Assembly: GCF_030283205.1 (NCBI RefSeq)
Contig: NZ_JASNWF010000003.1
Coordinates: 372,001 to 436,000, forward strand
Length of the DNA stretch: 64,000 nucleotides
Origin: Actinomadura opuntiae
GTDB taxonomy: Bacteria > Actinomycetota > Actinomycetes > Streptosporangiales > Streptosporangiaceae
Direction of reading: 5' to 3'
The notes beneath the pieces were generated by a model. It ran no database searches, was not told where the DNA came from, and was given only the letters and a program-made list of their open reading frames with translations. Shown in pieces: positions 17,315-25,858 of this stretch (position 1 is the first letter of the stretch; every line of letters starts with the position of its first letter). The position numbers and the translations under genes are program-made.

Positions 17315-18565
17315 ATGACGAACCTGGGCGGCGGTGGCCCGCGACCGCGCGGCATGTGGTGGCGCGAAGGAGCGATCACGGCGATCGCGTTCGCGTTCTG
17401 CCTGCTCGGCGGCGCGCTGGAGGTCGACGACAAGTCGCTGTCACCACCGCCCGCCGCCGCCTATCTCATCGCCGTGGTGTCCTGTGCCGTGCTGCCGGCG
17501 CGGCACCGGGCGCCGCTGGCCGCCATGGCGGCCACGACCGCGTGCGGCATGCTGGTGCCGCCCCTGGACCTCCTGCTGAGCCCGCCCATCGTGGCCCCCG
17601 CCATGATCGTCGCGTACTCGCTCGCCGTGCGCACCGAACGGCGCGCGGCGAGCGCGGCGCTGCTCGTCTCGGCGGCGCTGCTGGTCGCCTCCAATCTCGT
17701 GGTCGCGTTCGGCGCCCTCTCCTGGCAGGACGTCAGCAGGATGGTGACGGTGGCCGCGTTCCCGCTGGTGGCGGGCATACTCGGGCACGCGACGCAGAAC
17801 CGGCGGGCCTACCTGGCGGCCATGGAGGAGCGGGCCCGGCGGGCCGAGAAGAGCCGCGACAGCGAGGCGCGCCGGAGGGTGGCCGAGGAGCGGGTCCGCA
17901 TCGCCCGGGAACTGCACGACCTCGTCGCCCACCAGATCACCCTCGCGAACGCCCAGGCCACGGTCGCCTCCCACCTCTTCGACATCCGCCCGGAGCAGAC
18001 CCGCAAGAGCCTGAGGGAGCTCGTCGAGACCACCGGCCACGCGCTCGACGACCTGCGGGCGACGGTCGGCCTGCTGCGCCAGACCGGGGACGCGGCCGCG
18101 CCCGCCGAACCGGCGCCCGGGCTGTCCCGGCTTCCCACGCTCCTCGAATCCTTCCGCCGCGCGGGACTGGAGGTGTCGGTGCACCAGGAGGGCACGGCCA
18201 GGCCGCTGCCGCCGGGATTGGACCTCACCGCCTACCGCATCGTCCAGGAGGCCCTGACCAACGTGACCAAGCATGCCGGTACCGGCAGCGCCCGAGTGCG
18301 CCTCGCCTGGAACCGCGACCGCGTGACCATCACCGTCGCCGACGACGGAGGGGGCGCCCGTACGGCGTCGGCCGCCTCCGCGGTGCCCGACCGTCCGCCC
18401 GGTTACGGCCTGATCGGGATGCGTGAACGTGCCGCCGCGGTCGGCGGGCACCTCTCCGCGGGCAGGCGCCCGGAGGGCGGTTTCCTCGTCTCCACCGAGC
18501 TGCCCCTCCCGCCCGCCAAGGACACGCCGCGGACGGCCGGCGGAGAGGCCGGGGACGCGCCGTGA
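17315..18565 (+). CDS. Two-component sensor histidine kinase, NarL/DesK class
   Basis: 416 residues. Four or five membrane helices (about 19-155) and no large extracellular domain. A coiled HisKA_3 dimerisation helix holds the phosphorylated His201 in RELHDLVAHQITLA, and the HATPase domain has the N box ALTNVTKHAG and G box GYGLIGMRERA. Intramembrane sensing is implied. It shares an operon with the MMPL exporter upstream and its response regulator downstream (4-base GTGA overlap), so it probably controls that exporter in response to membrane or antibiotic stress. Confidence 0.92.
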   Translation: MTNLGGGGPRPRGMWWREGAITAIAFAFCLLGGALEVDDKSLSPPPAAAYLIAVVSCAVLPARHRAPLAAMAATTACGMLVPPLDLLLSPPIVAPAMIVAYSLAVRTERRAASAALLVSAALLVASNLVVAFGALSWQDVSRMVTVAAFPLVAGILGHATQNRRAYLAAMEERARRAEKSRDSEARRRVAEERVRIARELHDLVAHQITLANAQATVASHLFDIRPEQTRKSLRELVETTGHALDDLRATVGLLRQTGDAAAPAEPAPGLSRLPTLLESFRRAGLEVSVHQEGTARPLPPGLDLTAYRIVQEALTNVTKHAGTGSARVRLAWNRDRVTITVADDGGGARTASAASAVPDRPPGYGLIGMRERAAAVGGHLSAGRRPEGGFLVSTELPLPPAKDTPRTAGGEAGDAP

Positions 18566-19254
18566 CGCTCCGCGTGCTGCTCGCCGACGACCAGGCCCTG
18601 CTGCGCGGTGCCTTCCGGATGCTTCTCGACACCGCCGACGACATCACCGTGGTCGGCGAGGCCGCCGACGGCCGGGAGGCGGTGCGGCTCACCCGGGAGC
18701 TGCGCCCGGACGTGGTGATCATGGACATCCGCATGCCCGAGGTGGACGGCCTCACCGCGACCGCGGAGATCTGCGCGGACCCGGACCTGCGCGGCAGCCG
18801 CATCCTGATCCTCACCACGTACGAGACCGACGAGTACGTCGCCCAGGCGCTGCGCGCGGGCGCCGGCGGCTTCATCGGCAAGGGCATCGGGGCCGAGGAC
18901 CTGCTGGACGCCGTGCGCACGATCGCCGACGGCGACACCCTGCTGTCCCCCGCCGCGACCCGTGCCCTGGTCGCCCGTTTCCTGGCCACACCGGACGTCA
19001 CCCCGCCGCACCACGCCGAACGGCTCGCCACGCTCACCCCGCGCGAACGGGAGATGGTGGCCCTGGTCGCGACGGGCCTGTCCAACCAGGAGATCGCCGA
19101 GCGGGTGTTCCTCAGCCCCTTCACCGTCCGCGCCCACGTGCAACGCGCCATGACGAAGCTGGACGCCCGCGACCGGGCGCAGCTCGTCGTCATCGCCTAC
19201 CAGACGGGCCTGGCCCACGCCGCCCCCGACGGCGACACCGACCACCTGCCGTAG
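18562..19254 (+). CDS. NarL/FixJ-family response regulator
   Basis: 230 residues. Receiver domain with acidic pocket D9-D10, phospho-acceptor D55 in VVIMDIRMPE, the conserved Thr in LILTTYETDEYV and Lys in FIGKG. The C-terminal LuxR HTH is LTPREREMVALVATGLSNQEIA... from about 155. It starts with GTG inside the kinase stop. Cognate partner of the upstream kinase; the palindrome at 15026-15042 is a candidate target. Confidence 0.93.
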   Translation: MTLRVLLADDQALLRGAFRMLLDTADDITVVGEAADGREAVRLTRELRPDVVIMDIRMPEVDGLTATAEICADPDLRGSRILILTTYETDEYVAQALRAGAGGFIGKGIGAEDLLDAVRTIADGDTLLSPAATRALVARFLATPDVTPPHHAERLATLTPREREMVALVATGLSNQEIAERVFLSPFTVRAHVQRAMTKLDARDRAQLVVIAYQTGLAHAAPDGDTDHLP

Positions 19255-19307
19255 TTGCACCCGAGACCAGCGTCGACACCGTTTCGGTCGCCACGGGCAG
19301 GACGGTG

Positions 19308-21050
19308 TTACGGGTTCGGCTCGGCCACGGGCATGGCGACGAGAACCTCGTTCAGGGCGCGGACGACCGGGGCGGGCAGCAGGCCCTGAACGATGAGGTC
19401 CTCGGGTGACGCGAAGCGGCGCGACTGCCGCGCCGTCACGATCAGCTTCGCGTGGTACGGGTCGACGCCCGGCAGGGATTCGAGGACGTGTTCCGGAACG
19501 GTGTTGACGTCCACCAGTCCCCCGTCGTCGAAGTCGCGAGGGAGGTCGGGGCGTCCGATGCCGAGTTCGCGGGCCATCGCCGGATGGTGCCGGAGCAGTG
19601 AACGCGCCTGCTCCCGGCATGTGCGGCGCTCGATGTAGTCGACCATCGCCGGGGCGGGGGGCTGCGGCGCGGCGGCCGGACGGCCCGGCCCGGCCGCGTC
19701 GGCGGTCAGGACGGCGACGTGGACCGCACCGCCGAACATGGTGACGAGCCACGCGCCCATCGCCACGCCGTCCAGCGCCGACACCGCGTCGGCGTCCTCG
19801 CTGGTGACGATCGCGAGGAAGACCGTGATCAGGAGGAGGTAGCCGGCCGCGGCCGCCCCGAGGGGCGCGCTCCGGCGCCGTCCCGCGAAGTAGGCGATCA
19901 GCGCCCAGGTGCAGATCCCGAACGTGACGACCGGGACGGCGCTCGCCACGAGCCGCAGCGGCCACGGGTGCCGGCGCGCCGGGCGGTGCACGGCGACGGC
20001 GCCGCCGTCGGGCGCCGGGACCGCCCAGCCCAGTTGGGGTGGTGCGGCCGGGATTGCGTCATCGGCCCACTGGGCGGCCGTGGCCGGTCCGGACAATCCC
20101 GCAAGGCCCGCCAGCTCCACATCTGCCGAGTCCTGCGTCTGTATCGGCGCCGCTGCGGCTGCCACGGGAATCACGTTCATATCGGACGCGGGGAGTTCCT
20201 TCGCATCCGGTGGGGCGAAGGCGTGCGGGACGACTTCGGGTGCGCGATCGCGCGGAACGGGCCCGGGAGGGAGATCACCGCGCAGGATGCTCAGGTGGAG
20301 GTGCTGTAAGCGTTCGCCGGGCTCGACCCCGAACTCCTCGGTGAGGAAGGTGCGGGCGTCTCGGTAGGCGGCCAGTGCCTCGGCCTGCCTGCCGGACCGG
20401 TAGAGGGCGAGCATCAGCAGAAAGCGCAGCCCCTCCCTGAGGGGAAAGTCCGTGACGAGCCGGTTCAGTTCCGGGACGAGTTCGGCGTGCCGTCCGAGGT
20501 CGAGGTCGATCTCGGCGGCGGCCTCGGCCGCCGCGGCGCGCTCGTCGGCGAGGCGTTCGCGTGCCGCCTCGAAGAAACGGCCCTGGATGTCGTGCAGGGC
20601 TTGGCCGTGCCAGAGGCCGAGCGCTTCGCACAGCAGTGCCCCCGCCTTTTCGATCTGACCCTGCGCGCGGACGGCCTTCGCCTCCCGGACGTCGTTGCGG
20701 AAGACCTCCGCGTCGAGAGCCCCGGGAGCGACATGGAGCGAATATCCGGCGCTCGTCAGGACGAGGAGGCGGCTCGGGGCACGCGGCGAACGGTCCGGTT
20801 CCAGCACGCGGCGCAGCCCCGCGACGTACTTCTGGACGACGTTCGCCCCGTTGTCGGGCGGCTCCTCACCCCAGACGGCGTCCACGATGGCCTTGGTCGA
20901 GACCGACCGGTTGGGTTCCAGCAGGAGGACGGCCAGCACCGCGCGCTGCTTGCCCGGCCCGAGGTCGAGTTCCTCCTCGCCCCGCCAGGCGCGGAGCCGC
21001 CCGAGGATTTCGAAACGCGGTGCCTGGACGGAAAGGGGATCGGCGGCCAT
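19308..21050 (-). CDS. SARP/AfsR-type regulator fused to membrane helices and a helix-hairpin-helix domain
   Basis: 580 residues. Residues about 10-105 are an OmpR-like winged helix (LGPGKQRAVLAVLLLEPNR, VSTKAIVDAVWG) and about 110-258 a BTAD domain (LRFLLMLALYRSGRQAEAL, EEFGVEPGERLQ), together a SARP. A Pro/Ala linker follows. Three hydrophobic segments lie at about 365-389, 396-416 and 427-452. The last 75 residues contain a ComEA-like HhH motif (VDVNTVPEHVLESLPGVDP, RFASPEDLIVQGLL). A membrane-anchored SARP carrying a DNA- or protein-binding HhH is unusual. ATG 21050 follows AGAGGGG at 6 nt. Targets unknown. Confidence 0.85.
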   Translation of the reverse strand: MAADPLSVQAPRFEILGRLRAWRGEEELDLGPGKQRAVLAVLLLEPNRSVSTKAIVDAVWGEEPPDNGANVVQKYVAGLRRVLEPDRSPRAPSRLLVLTSAGYSLHVAPGALDAEVFRNDVREAKAVRAQGQIEKAGALLCEALGLWHGQALHDIQGRFFEAARERLADERAAAAEAAAEIDLDLGRHAELVPELNRLVTDFPLREGLRFLLMLALYRSGRQAEALAAYRDARTFLTEEFGVEPGERLQHLHLSILRGDLPPGPVPRDRAPEVVPHAFAPPDAKELPASDMNVIPVAAAAAPIQTQDSADVELAGLAGLSGPATAAQWADDAIPAAPPQLGWAVPAPDGGAVAVHRPARRHPWPLRLVASAVPVVTFGICTWALIAYFAGRRRSAPLGAAAAGYLLLITVFLAIVTSEDADAVSALDGVAMGAWLVTMFGGAVHVAVLTADAAGPGRPAAAPQPPAPAMVDYIERRTCREQARSLLRHHPAMARELGIGRPDLPRDFDDGGLVDVNTVPEHVLESLPGVDPYHAKLIVTARQSRRFASPEDLIVQGLLPAPVVRALNEVLVAMPVAEPNP

Positions 21051-21223
21051 GGACACCCCTCTTCTCACTCTCCCCTGCGGCCGTCCGCAGCGGTGGCGCA
21101 GCGGGGCCGCAGTCGTCCGGCAGTGCGTGCGGGGTAAGCCGAAGCATAACGACAGAGTTCTGGCATCGGCATTCCTCAGGCTGCTCGGTGAGACCTTTCG
21201 ACCGACCTGAAAGAGGGGGACCG

Positions 21224-21991
21224 ATGCGCATCCACAGTGTGCCGGTGCTGGTGATCGCGGCCGCGCTCGCGTTCATGCCCGTGACCGCCTGCGGACCGAG
21301 CGGGGACGACGGGGCGAAGAGGACGTCCGGAACGGCGAGCCCCGCGGCCACGGCCCGCACCGCCGCGCCGTCGCCCGCTCCGAGCGCGAACGGGGTGGAG
21401 AAGCTGCCTGCCACCGAGATCCTGAGCCGTGCCCGCAAGGCAATGGTGGCGGCGCGGAACGTCCGGCTGCACGGGACGTTCCAGGATGAGGGCAAGGCCA
21501 TGGCGCTGGACTTCCGCTACGCGGGCCCGAAGCGCGCCGTCGGCGACGTGACGATGGGCGGCCAGCGGATCAGCCTCGTCCGCATCGGCCGGTCCATCTA
21601 CCTCAAGGGCGACGACGCGTTCCTGAGGTCGGTCGGGGGCAAGGGAGCCGTCCAGCTGCTGGCCGGCAAGTACCTGAGGACGACCTCGAAGGACGAGGGC
21701 TTCGCCGAGCTGGCCGCGTTCAGCGACCCGGCGAAGTTCTTCCCGGAGCTGCTCACTCCCGACGGCACGGTGTCCAAGGGGAAGCAGGAGGTGATCGCGG
21801 GGACGCCCGCCATCGCGCTGGAGGACGGGACCGGGGGGAAGCTGTACGTGGCGACGCGGGGCGAGCCCCACGTCCTGCGCCTCGACGGCGGCCCGGGGAA
21901 CCGCCTGGACTTCGACGGCTACGGCACGGCGGTCGCGATCACGACTCCGCCCGCCGCGCAGGTCGTCGACATCTCAGAACTGAAGCACTGA
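21224..21991 (+). CDS. Secreted lipoprotein, LppX/LolA-like
   Basis: 255 residues. Lipobox MPVTAC (Cys23) after a hydrophobic signal, then a Ser/Ala/Pro-rich spacer to about 60. The rest alternates beta strands (VRLHGTFQDEGKAMALDFRY, DVTMGGQRISLVRIGRSIYLKGDD, GGKLYVATRGEPHVLRL) like LolA/LppX lipid-carrier folds in actinobacteria. It would be anchored on the outer face of the membrane. Divergent from the SARP-HhH gene; strong SD AGAGGGGG. Ends at a pair of strong hairpins. Confidence 0.8.
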   Translation: MRIHSVPVLVIAAALAFMPVTACGPSGDDGAKRTSGTASPAATARTAAPSPAPSANGVEKLPATEILSRARKAMVAARNVRLHGTFQDEGKAMALDFRYAGPKRAVGDVTMGGQRISLVRIGRSIYLKGDDAFLRSVGGKGAVQLLAGKYLRTTSKDEGFAELAAFSDPAKFFPELLTPDGTVSKGKQEVIAGTPAIALEDGTGGKLYVATRGEPHVLRLDGGPGNRLDFDGYGTAVAITTPPAAQVVDISELKH

Positions 21992-22006
21992 CCCCGGGAA
22001 CGCCCA

Positions 22007-22039
22007 GGCCCCGGCCGCACGCGAAACGCGGCCGGGGCC
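22007..22039. terminator. Intrinsic terminator hairpin after the lipoprotein gene
   Basis: Perfect 12-bp stem: GGCCCCGGCCGC (22007-22018) and its complement at 22028-22039, with a 9-nt loop. It lies 15 nt after the lipoprotein stop. No T run follows, which is usual for actinomycete hairpin terminators. Confidence 0.75.
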
Positions 22040-22043
22040 ATGC

Positions 22044-22080
22044 CCCTGCGGGCGGCGGTGCTCAACCGCCGCCCGCAGGG
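22044..22080. terminator. Bidirectional terminator hairpin overlapping the hydrolase stop
   Basis: Perfect 16-bp stem, CCCTGCGGGCGGCGGT (22044-22059) with complement 22065-22080, loop GCTCA. The stop codon of the leftward hydrolase (22062-22064) sits in the loop, so the stem includes its last five codons. Together with 22007-22039 it separates two convergent genes. Confidence 0.75.
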
Positions 22081-22946
22081 ACGAGGCCGTCGAGAAAGGT
22101 TCCGATCGCGACGGCGAGCTCGGCGGGTGCCTCCTCCGCCATGTGGTGACCGGAGTCGATGGGATGGCCGCGCAAGTCGGGTGCCCAGGCGCGCCAGATC
22201 TCGCGCGGGTCGCCGTACAGGTCCTCCAGATCGTCCTTCCGCGACCACAGGACGAGCGTGGGGCACTGGACGCGGCGTCCCGCCGCCCGGTCGGCCTCGT
22301 CGTGGCGCCGGTCGATGCCGAGTCCCGCCCGGTAGTCCTCCAGCATCCCGTGGACGGTCTCCGGATCGTGCAGCGCGTTCTGCAGGTCGGCCCACGCCTC
22401 GGGGGCCATGTGCTCCTCCGTCACGGTGTACCAGGCGTCCGGGTCGGCGTTGATGATCCGCTCGGCGGGCTTGTCGGACTGCCCGAAGAAGAACCAGTGC
22501 CACCAGGCGGCCGCGAACCGGGCGTCGCAGCGCTCCAGATGCTCGACGACGGGCAGGCCGTCCATCGCCACCAGCGCGGTGGCCTTCTCCGGGTGGTCCA
22601 TCGCCGTCCGGAACGCCGCGAGGGCGCCACGGTCGTGGCCGGCCACCGCGAACCGGTCATGTCCGAGCGTGCGCATGAGCTCGACGAAGTCGCGCGCCAT
22701 CGCGCGTTTGGCGTAGGGCGCGTGCTCGGCGTCCGTCGTCGGCTTCGACGACTCTCCGTATCCCCGCAGGTCCGGGCAGACGACGGTGTAGCGCTCGGCC
22801 AGGAGGGGCGCGACCTTGTGCCAGGTCGCGTGCGTCCGCGGATGCCCGTGCAACAGCAGCACGGCCGGACCTGCGCCGCCGTGCCGGACGCGCAGCTCGA
22901 CCTCTCCCACATCGATCCGATCCAGCGTGAATCCATCGAAGAACAT
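22062..22946 (-). CDS. Alpha/beta hydrolase, fluoroacetate-dehalogenase-like
   Basis: 294 residues. The nucleophile elbow is GHDRGA (D105), with HGHPRTHATW as oxyanion loop and the catalytic His in DSGHHMAEEAP. WWHWFFFGQ (H150, W151) matches the halide pocket of fluoroacetate dehalogenases. Of the two arginines that hold the carboxylate in that family, the first (R106) is present but the second, four residues after the nucleophile, is Leu109. Substrate may therefore differ from haloacetates. Transcribed alone. Confidence 0.8.
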   Translation of the reverse strand: MFFDGFTLDRIDVGEVELRVRHGGAGPAVLLLHGHPRTHATWHKVAPLLAERYTVVCPDLRGYGESSKPTTDAEHAPYAKRAMARDFVELMRTLGHDRFAVAGHDRGALAAFRTAMDHPEKATALVAMDGLPVVEHLERCDARFAAAWWHWFFFGQSDKPAERIINADPDAWYTVTEEHMAPEAWADLQNALHDPETVHGMLEDYRAGLGIDRRHDEADRAAGRRVQCPTLVLWSRKDDLEDLYGDPREIWRAWAPDLRGHPIDSGHHMAEEAPAELAVAIGTFLDGLVPAGGG

Positions 22947-23048
22947 GGCCGCGCACTACCCGTGCACGCCCAGGGAAATCCCGCCGACATAGCCACCGAG
23001 ACGGTTGCCCCGTGCAGACGCACCCGCGCTTCCCTACGCGGTGGTTGA

Positions 23049-23597
23049 TCACTGGCGGGTCAGCGAGTCCAGTAGCTCGCGGCCCTGCTGCCACGAGCCC
23101 AGGCCGCTGGCGGAGTTGATGTGTCCGCATGCACCGGCCAGGTGCCATCGCGCCTCCCACTTCGCCGCGAAGCCTGCTGCTGCCTCTGGCGTGCAGTACG
23201 GGTCGTTGGCGCTGCCCACCACCAGGGCCGGGCACGGCAACGGCCGCGCCGACACGTCGACGAAGGTCACGGCCGCCTGGCGTGGGAACGCCGGCCCGTG
23301 CGGGTCAGGCGGCGCGACCAGGAATGCGCCGCCCACCGGGCTGGAAGGGTTCCTGTTCAGCCAGGTGGACGCAGCCCAGCAGCCCAAACTGTGGGCGACG
23401 AGCACAACGCGGCCGTGCCGCCGGGAAGCATCGTCGTAGGCCTCCTGGACGGCACCGACCCAGTCCTCCAGATCGGGGGCGGCCCAGGAGGCCGGGGCGA
23501 TCCTCACCGCCGAGGCGCCCCACTGCCGCTCCCACAAGGTCTGCCAGTGCTGCCCGTCCGAGCCGTCGATGCCCGGGATGATGACGTACGCGACCAC
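23049..23597 (-). CDS. RBBP9/YdeN-type serine hydrolase
   Basis: 182 residues, the compact alpha/beta hydrolase size of the RBBP9/YdeN family. The N-terminus YVIIPGIDGSDGQHWQTLWE is characteristic. Ser70 lies in VAHSLGCW, Asp in GSANDPYC, and His in ACGHINSASGLGSW. Cytoplasmic, with small ester or amide substrates expected. GTG 23597 follows GGTGGTGAG. Confidence 0.88.
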   Translation of the reverse strand: MVAYVIIPGIDGSDGQHWQTLWERQWGASAVRIAPASWAAPDLEDWVGAVQEAYDDASRRHGRVVLVAHSLGCWAASTWLNRNPSSPVGGAFLVAPPDPHGPAFPRQAAVTFVDVSARPLPCPALVVGSANDPYCTPEAAAGFAAKWEARWHLAGACGHINSASGLGSWQQGRELLDSLTRQ

Positions 23598-23705
23598 TGC
23601 TCACCACCGTTTCACTCGTCGCTCCCTAGGATCACGGGAGCGCCTGGCGAAGATTCTGTTGGATGCATCAGGGCCGCGGCGGTGACGCAAGTGATCTCAA
23701 AGAAG

Positions 23706-24176
23706 ATGGTGCGGACGACAATGGAACCACTCGACCACATAGACCGGGACATACTCGCCCTGCTCCAGACCGACGGCCGGCTGACCGGCGCGGAGATCGG
23801 CCGCCGGGTCGGCCTCTCGCAGCCCGCAGCCAGCGCGCGCATCCAACGGCTGGAGAAGAAGGGCGTCATCACCGGCTACCGGGCCGTGGTCGACCCGCTG
23901 GCCCTCGGCCTGAACATTCACGCGGTCATCAGGCTGCGCACCACGCACGCCCAGCTCTCACGCGCCCTGGACTTCGCGTCCCGAACCCCCGAGATCGCCT
24001 CCACCCTCCGCGTCACCGGAGAGGACTGCCTCATCTTCGACGTCCACTGCCCGCAGGCAGGACGACTCGAAGAAGTCGTCGACGCACTCGCCCGTTACGG
24101 CCCCGTCATCACGTCCCTCGTGCTCCACGCCTACCCCCCGAAGCCGCTGACCGACGCCGCATCAACAACGTCATGA
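23706..24176 (+). CDS. Lrp/AsnC-family transcriptional regulator
   Basis: 156 residues. An N-terminal HTH (DHIDRDILALLQTDGRLTGA, VGLSQPAASARIQRLEKKGVI) is joined to an AsnC-type RAM effector domain (LNIHAVIRLRT, VTGEDCLIFDVHC, SLVLHAYPPKPLT). The length fits single-domain-pair Lrp proteins that form octamers and sense amino acids. ATG 23706 and ATG 23721 are both possible; neither has a strong Shine-Dalgarno. Divergent from the RBBP9-type hydrolase, which may be a target. Confidence 0.88.
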   Translation: MVRTTMEPLDHIDRDILALLQTDGRLTGAEIGRRVGLSQPAASARIQRLEKKGVITGYRAVVDPLALGLNIHAVIRLRTTHAQLSRALDFASRTPEIASTLRVTGEDCLIFDVHCPQAGRLEEVVDALARYGPVITSLVLHAYPPKPLTDAASTTS

Positions 24177-24223
24177 CCCGCCGCCCATCCAGGCACGCGG
24201 CCCGAACAAAGCAGAGCGCACCA

Positions 24224-24802
24224 TCAGCCCAGCGACGCGGTCGCCTCGCGTAGGTCTTCCAAGGCTGCCAGCGCGTGAGGCGCGAGCCCTTCAGCGTCGT
24301 CACGATCACCTTCGCACCACCGGGCGTAGCCCCGCTTGAACGCGAGGACTCCCAGCTCGCCCGCGAGATCCGCGGTCGGCTCCGGGACGCCGCGGGCGAC
24401 GAGCGCGTCTGTCATGGCGGCAGCGAGACCGACGCTCTTGAGGGCGTCGCGTTCCTGAAGTTCGGTGCTGGCTGCCACGGCGGCTTCGAGGCGGGGGCCG
24501 AGTTCACGGTTCGCCGGGCCCATGGCGCTCGATGCGCGCTCGAGACCGGCCGCCACCGCCTGGAGCGGGGTGGCACTCGCCGGCGCCTCGGCGATGCCGT
24601 CGGCCAGCAGCCTGCTGAGCGTCTCCTGACCGGCGACCAGGATCTCGCGCTTGTCGGAGAAGTGCCGGAAGAAGGTGCTCTTGGTGACGCCGGCGCGCTC
24701 GGCGATCTGCGTCACGGTGGTGGCGTCGTAGCCCTGCTCGGTGAACAGGTCGACGGCCGCCACGATCAGTCGCTGGGGCGCTCCCGGTTGCCATCTGGCC
24801 AT
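24224..24802 (-). CDS. TetR-family repressor
   Basis: 192 residues. N-terminal HTH IVAAVDLFTEQGYDATTVTQ, then IAERAGVTKSTFFRHFSDKRE (about 12-55) and an all-helical ligand domain with no recognisable class. Divergent from the SDR-type gene. The intergenic region carries two 26-bp inverted repeats that overlap this gene's own promoter, so it very likely represses itself and the SDR gene. Confidence 0.92.
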   Translation of the reverse strand: MARWQPGAPQRLIVAAVDLFTEQGYDATTVTQIAERAGVTKSTFFRHFSDKREILVAGQETLSRLLADGIAEAPASATPLQAVAAGLERASSAMGPANRELGPRLEAAVAASTELQERDALKSVGLAAAMTDALVARGVPEPTADLAGELGVLAFKRGYARWCEGDRDDAEGLAPHALAALEDLREATASLG

Positions 24803-24808
24803 GGGACC

Positions 24809-24838
24809 AGGATAGGTGATGGGACTGTTGTCCCGTCA
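24809..24838 (-). promoter_or_regulatory. Promoter of the TetR gene, probably giving a leaderless transcript
   Basis: On the minus strand TGACGG (24838-24833) and TATCCT (24814-24809) are separated by 18 bp. The -10 ends 6 nt before the ATG at 24802, so transcription should begin at or next to the start codon. No Shine-Dalgarno is needed or seen. The first operator overlaps the spacer and -35. Confidence 0.5.
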
Positions 24839-24840
24839 CC
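24815..24840. promoter_or_regulatory. TetR operator 1
   Basis: GGTGATGGGAC-TGTT-GTCCCGTCACC: 11-bp arms, one mismatch, 4-nt centre. Same sequence family as operator 2, 36 bp away centre to centre. Confidence 0.8.
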
Positions 24841-24850
24841 GTGTAGGGTC

Positions 24851-24876
24851 GGTGATGGGACAAAGGTCCCATCACT
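24851..24876. promoter_or_regulatory. TetR operator 2
   Basis: GGTGATGGGAC-AAAG-GTCCCATCACT: 11-bp arms, one mismatch at the outermost position. It ends 12 nt before the SDR ATG and would block that gene's initiation or promoter clearance. Confidence 0.8.
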
Positions 24877-24888
24877 GAGGGGAGACCC

Positions 24889-25770
24889 ATGCACGTCTTC
24901 ATCACCGGCGGCACCGGCACCATCGGCTCCGCCGTCGTCTCCGAACTGCTCGGCAACGGCCACACCGTCCTTGCACTGGCCCGCTCGGACGGCTCCGCGA
25001 AGGCCCTTGAAAGCGCCGGCGCCGAGGCGCTGCGAGGAGATCTGGCGGACCTCGACGTCCTGCGATCGGGCGCCGCACAGTGCGACGGCGTGATCAGCCT
25101 GGCGTTCGGACGCGACTACAGCAGCCCGGACGCGCTCGCGCAGGCCATCACCGAGGAGAGCGCCGCTCTCGCCGCACTCGGGCAGGAACTCCTTGGAAGC
25201 GACCGCCCGATCGTCACCGTCTCGGGCACGCCCTGGGTGCCGGGACGCGCCTCCACCGAGGCCGATCCGCTGCCGACCGACGGGCCGGTGGGCGGTCGGG
25301 GCCGTTCGGTCACGGCGCTACTGGATCTCGCCTCGCGCGGTCTGCGCAGCATGGCCGTTCGCATGCCGCGCACGGTCCACAACGAGGGCCAAGGCGGATT
25401 CGCCGGCTTGTTGGTCGAAGCAGCGCGCCGCACCGGGGTGTCCGGATACCCGGGCGACGGCGCCCAGCGCTGGCCGGCCGTGCACGCGCTCGACGCGGCG
25501 GTCTTGTTCCGTCTGGTCCTTGAGTCGGCACCGGCCGGGACGTCCTGGCACGCCGTCGCCGACGAGGGCGACGCGGTACGGGACATCGCGACGGTCATCG
25601 GCCGGCGACTCGGCCTGCCGGTCGAGCAGGTTCCGCAGGAGACCTTCGGCCCGTTCGGCCCGATCTTCGCCATGGACCAGCCGTCGTCCAGCGCCCACAC
25701 CCGCGACGCCCTCGGCTGGCAGCCCACCCACCCCAGCCTCCTCGAGGACCTGGAGAACATCCAGCCCTGA
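24889..25770 (+). CDS. NAD(P)-dependent epimerase/reductase (atypical/extended SDR)
   Basis: 293 residues. N-terminal dinucleotide motif FITGGTGTIGSAVVSELL (TGGTGxIG), then LEALRGDLAD-like segments, and a C-terminal region similar to the SDR family used by nucleoside-diphosphate-sugar epimerases. The YxxxK catalytic pair is not obvious, so it may be an atypical SDR. Strong SD GGGGAG before ATG 24889. Controlled by the adjacent TetR through two operators, so it probably handles the compound that releases TetR. Confidence 0.85.
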   Translation: MHVFITGGTGTIGSAVVSELLGNGHTVLALARSDGSAKALESAGAEALRGDLADLDVLRSGAAQCDGVISLAFGRDYSSPDALAQAITEESAALAALGQELLGSDRPIVTVSGTPWVPGRASTEADPLPTDGPVGGRGRSVTALLDLASRGLRSMAVRMPRTVHNEGQGGFAGLLVEAARRTGVSGYPGDGAQRWPAVHALDAAVLFRLVLESAPAGTSWHAVADEGDAVRDIATVIGRRLGLPVEQVPQETFGPFGPIFAMDQPSSSAHTRDALGWQPTHPSLLEDLENIQP

Positions 25771-25858
25771 CGCACGAGGACTGTCGTCGGTTGGACTCTC
25801 AAGACGGTGAGCTCACGATCAACTCACCCGATTGAGGTTGGGGGCTGGCCTTGACGGA

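Noticed and set aside
19255..19307. Possible terminator between the response regulator and the SARP fusion gene
   Set aside because: CACCGT and ACGGTG can pair over 6 bp only, with a 19-nt loop; too weak.
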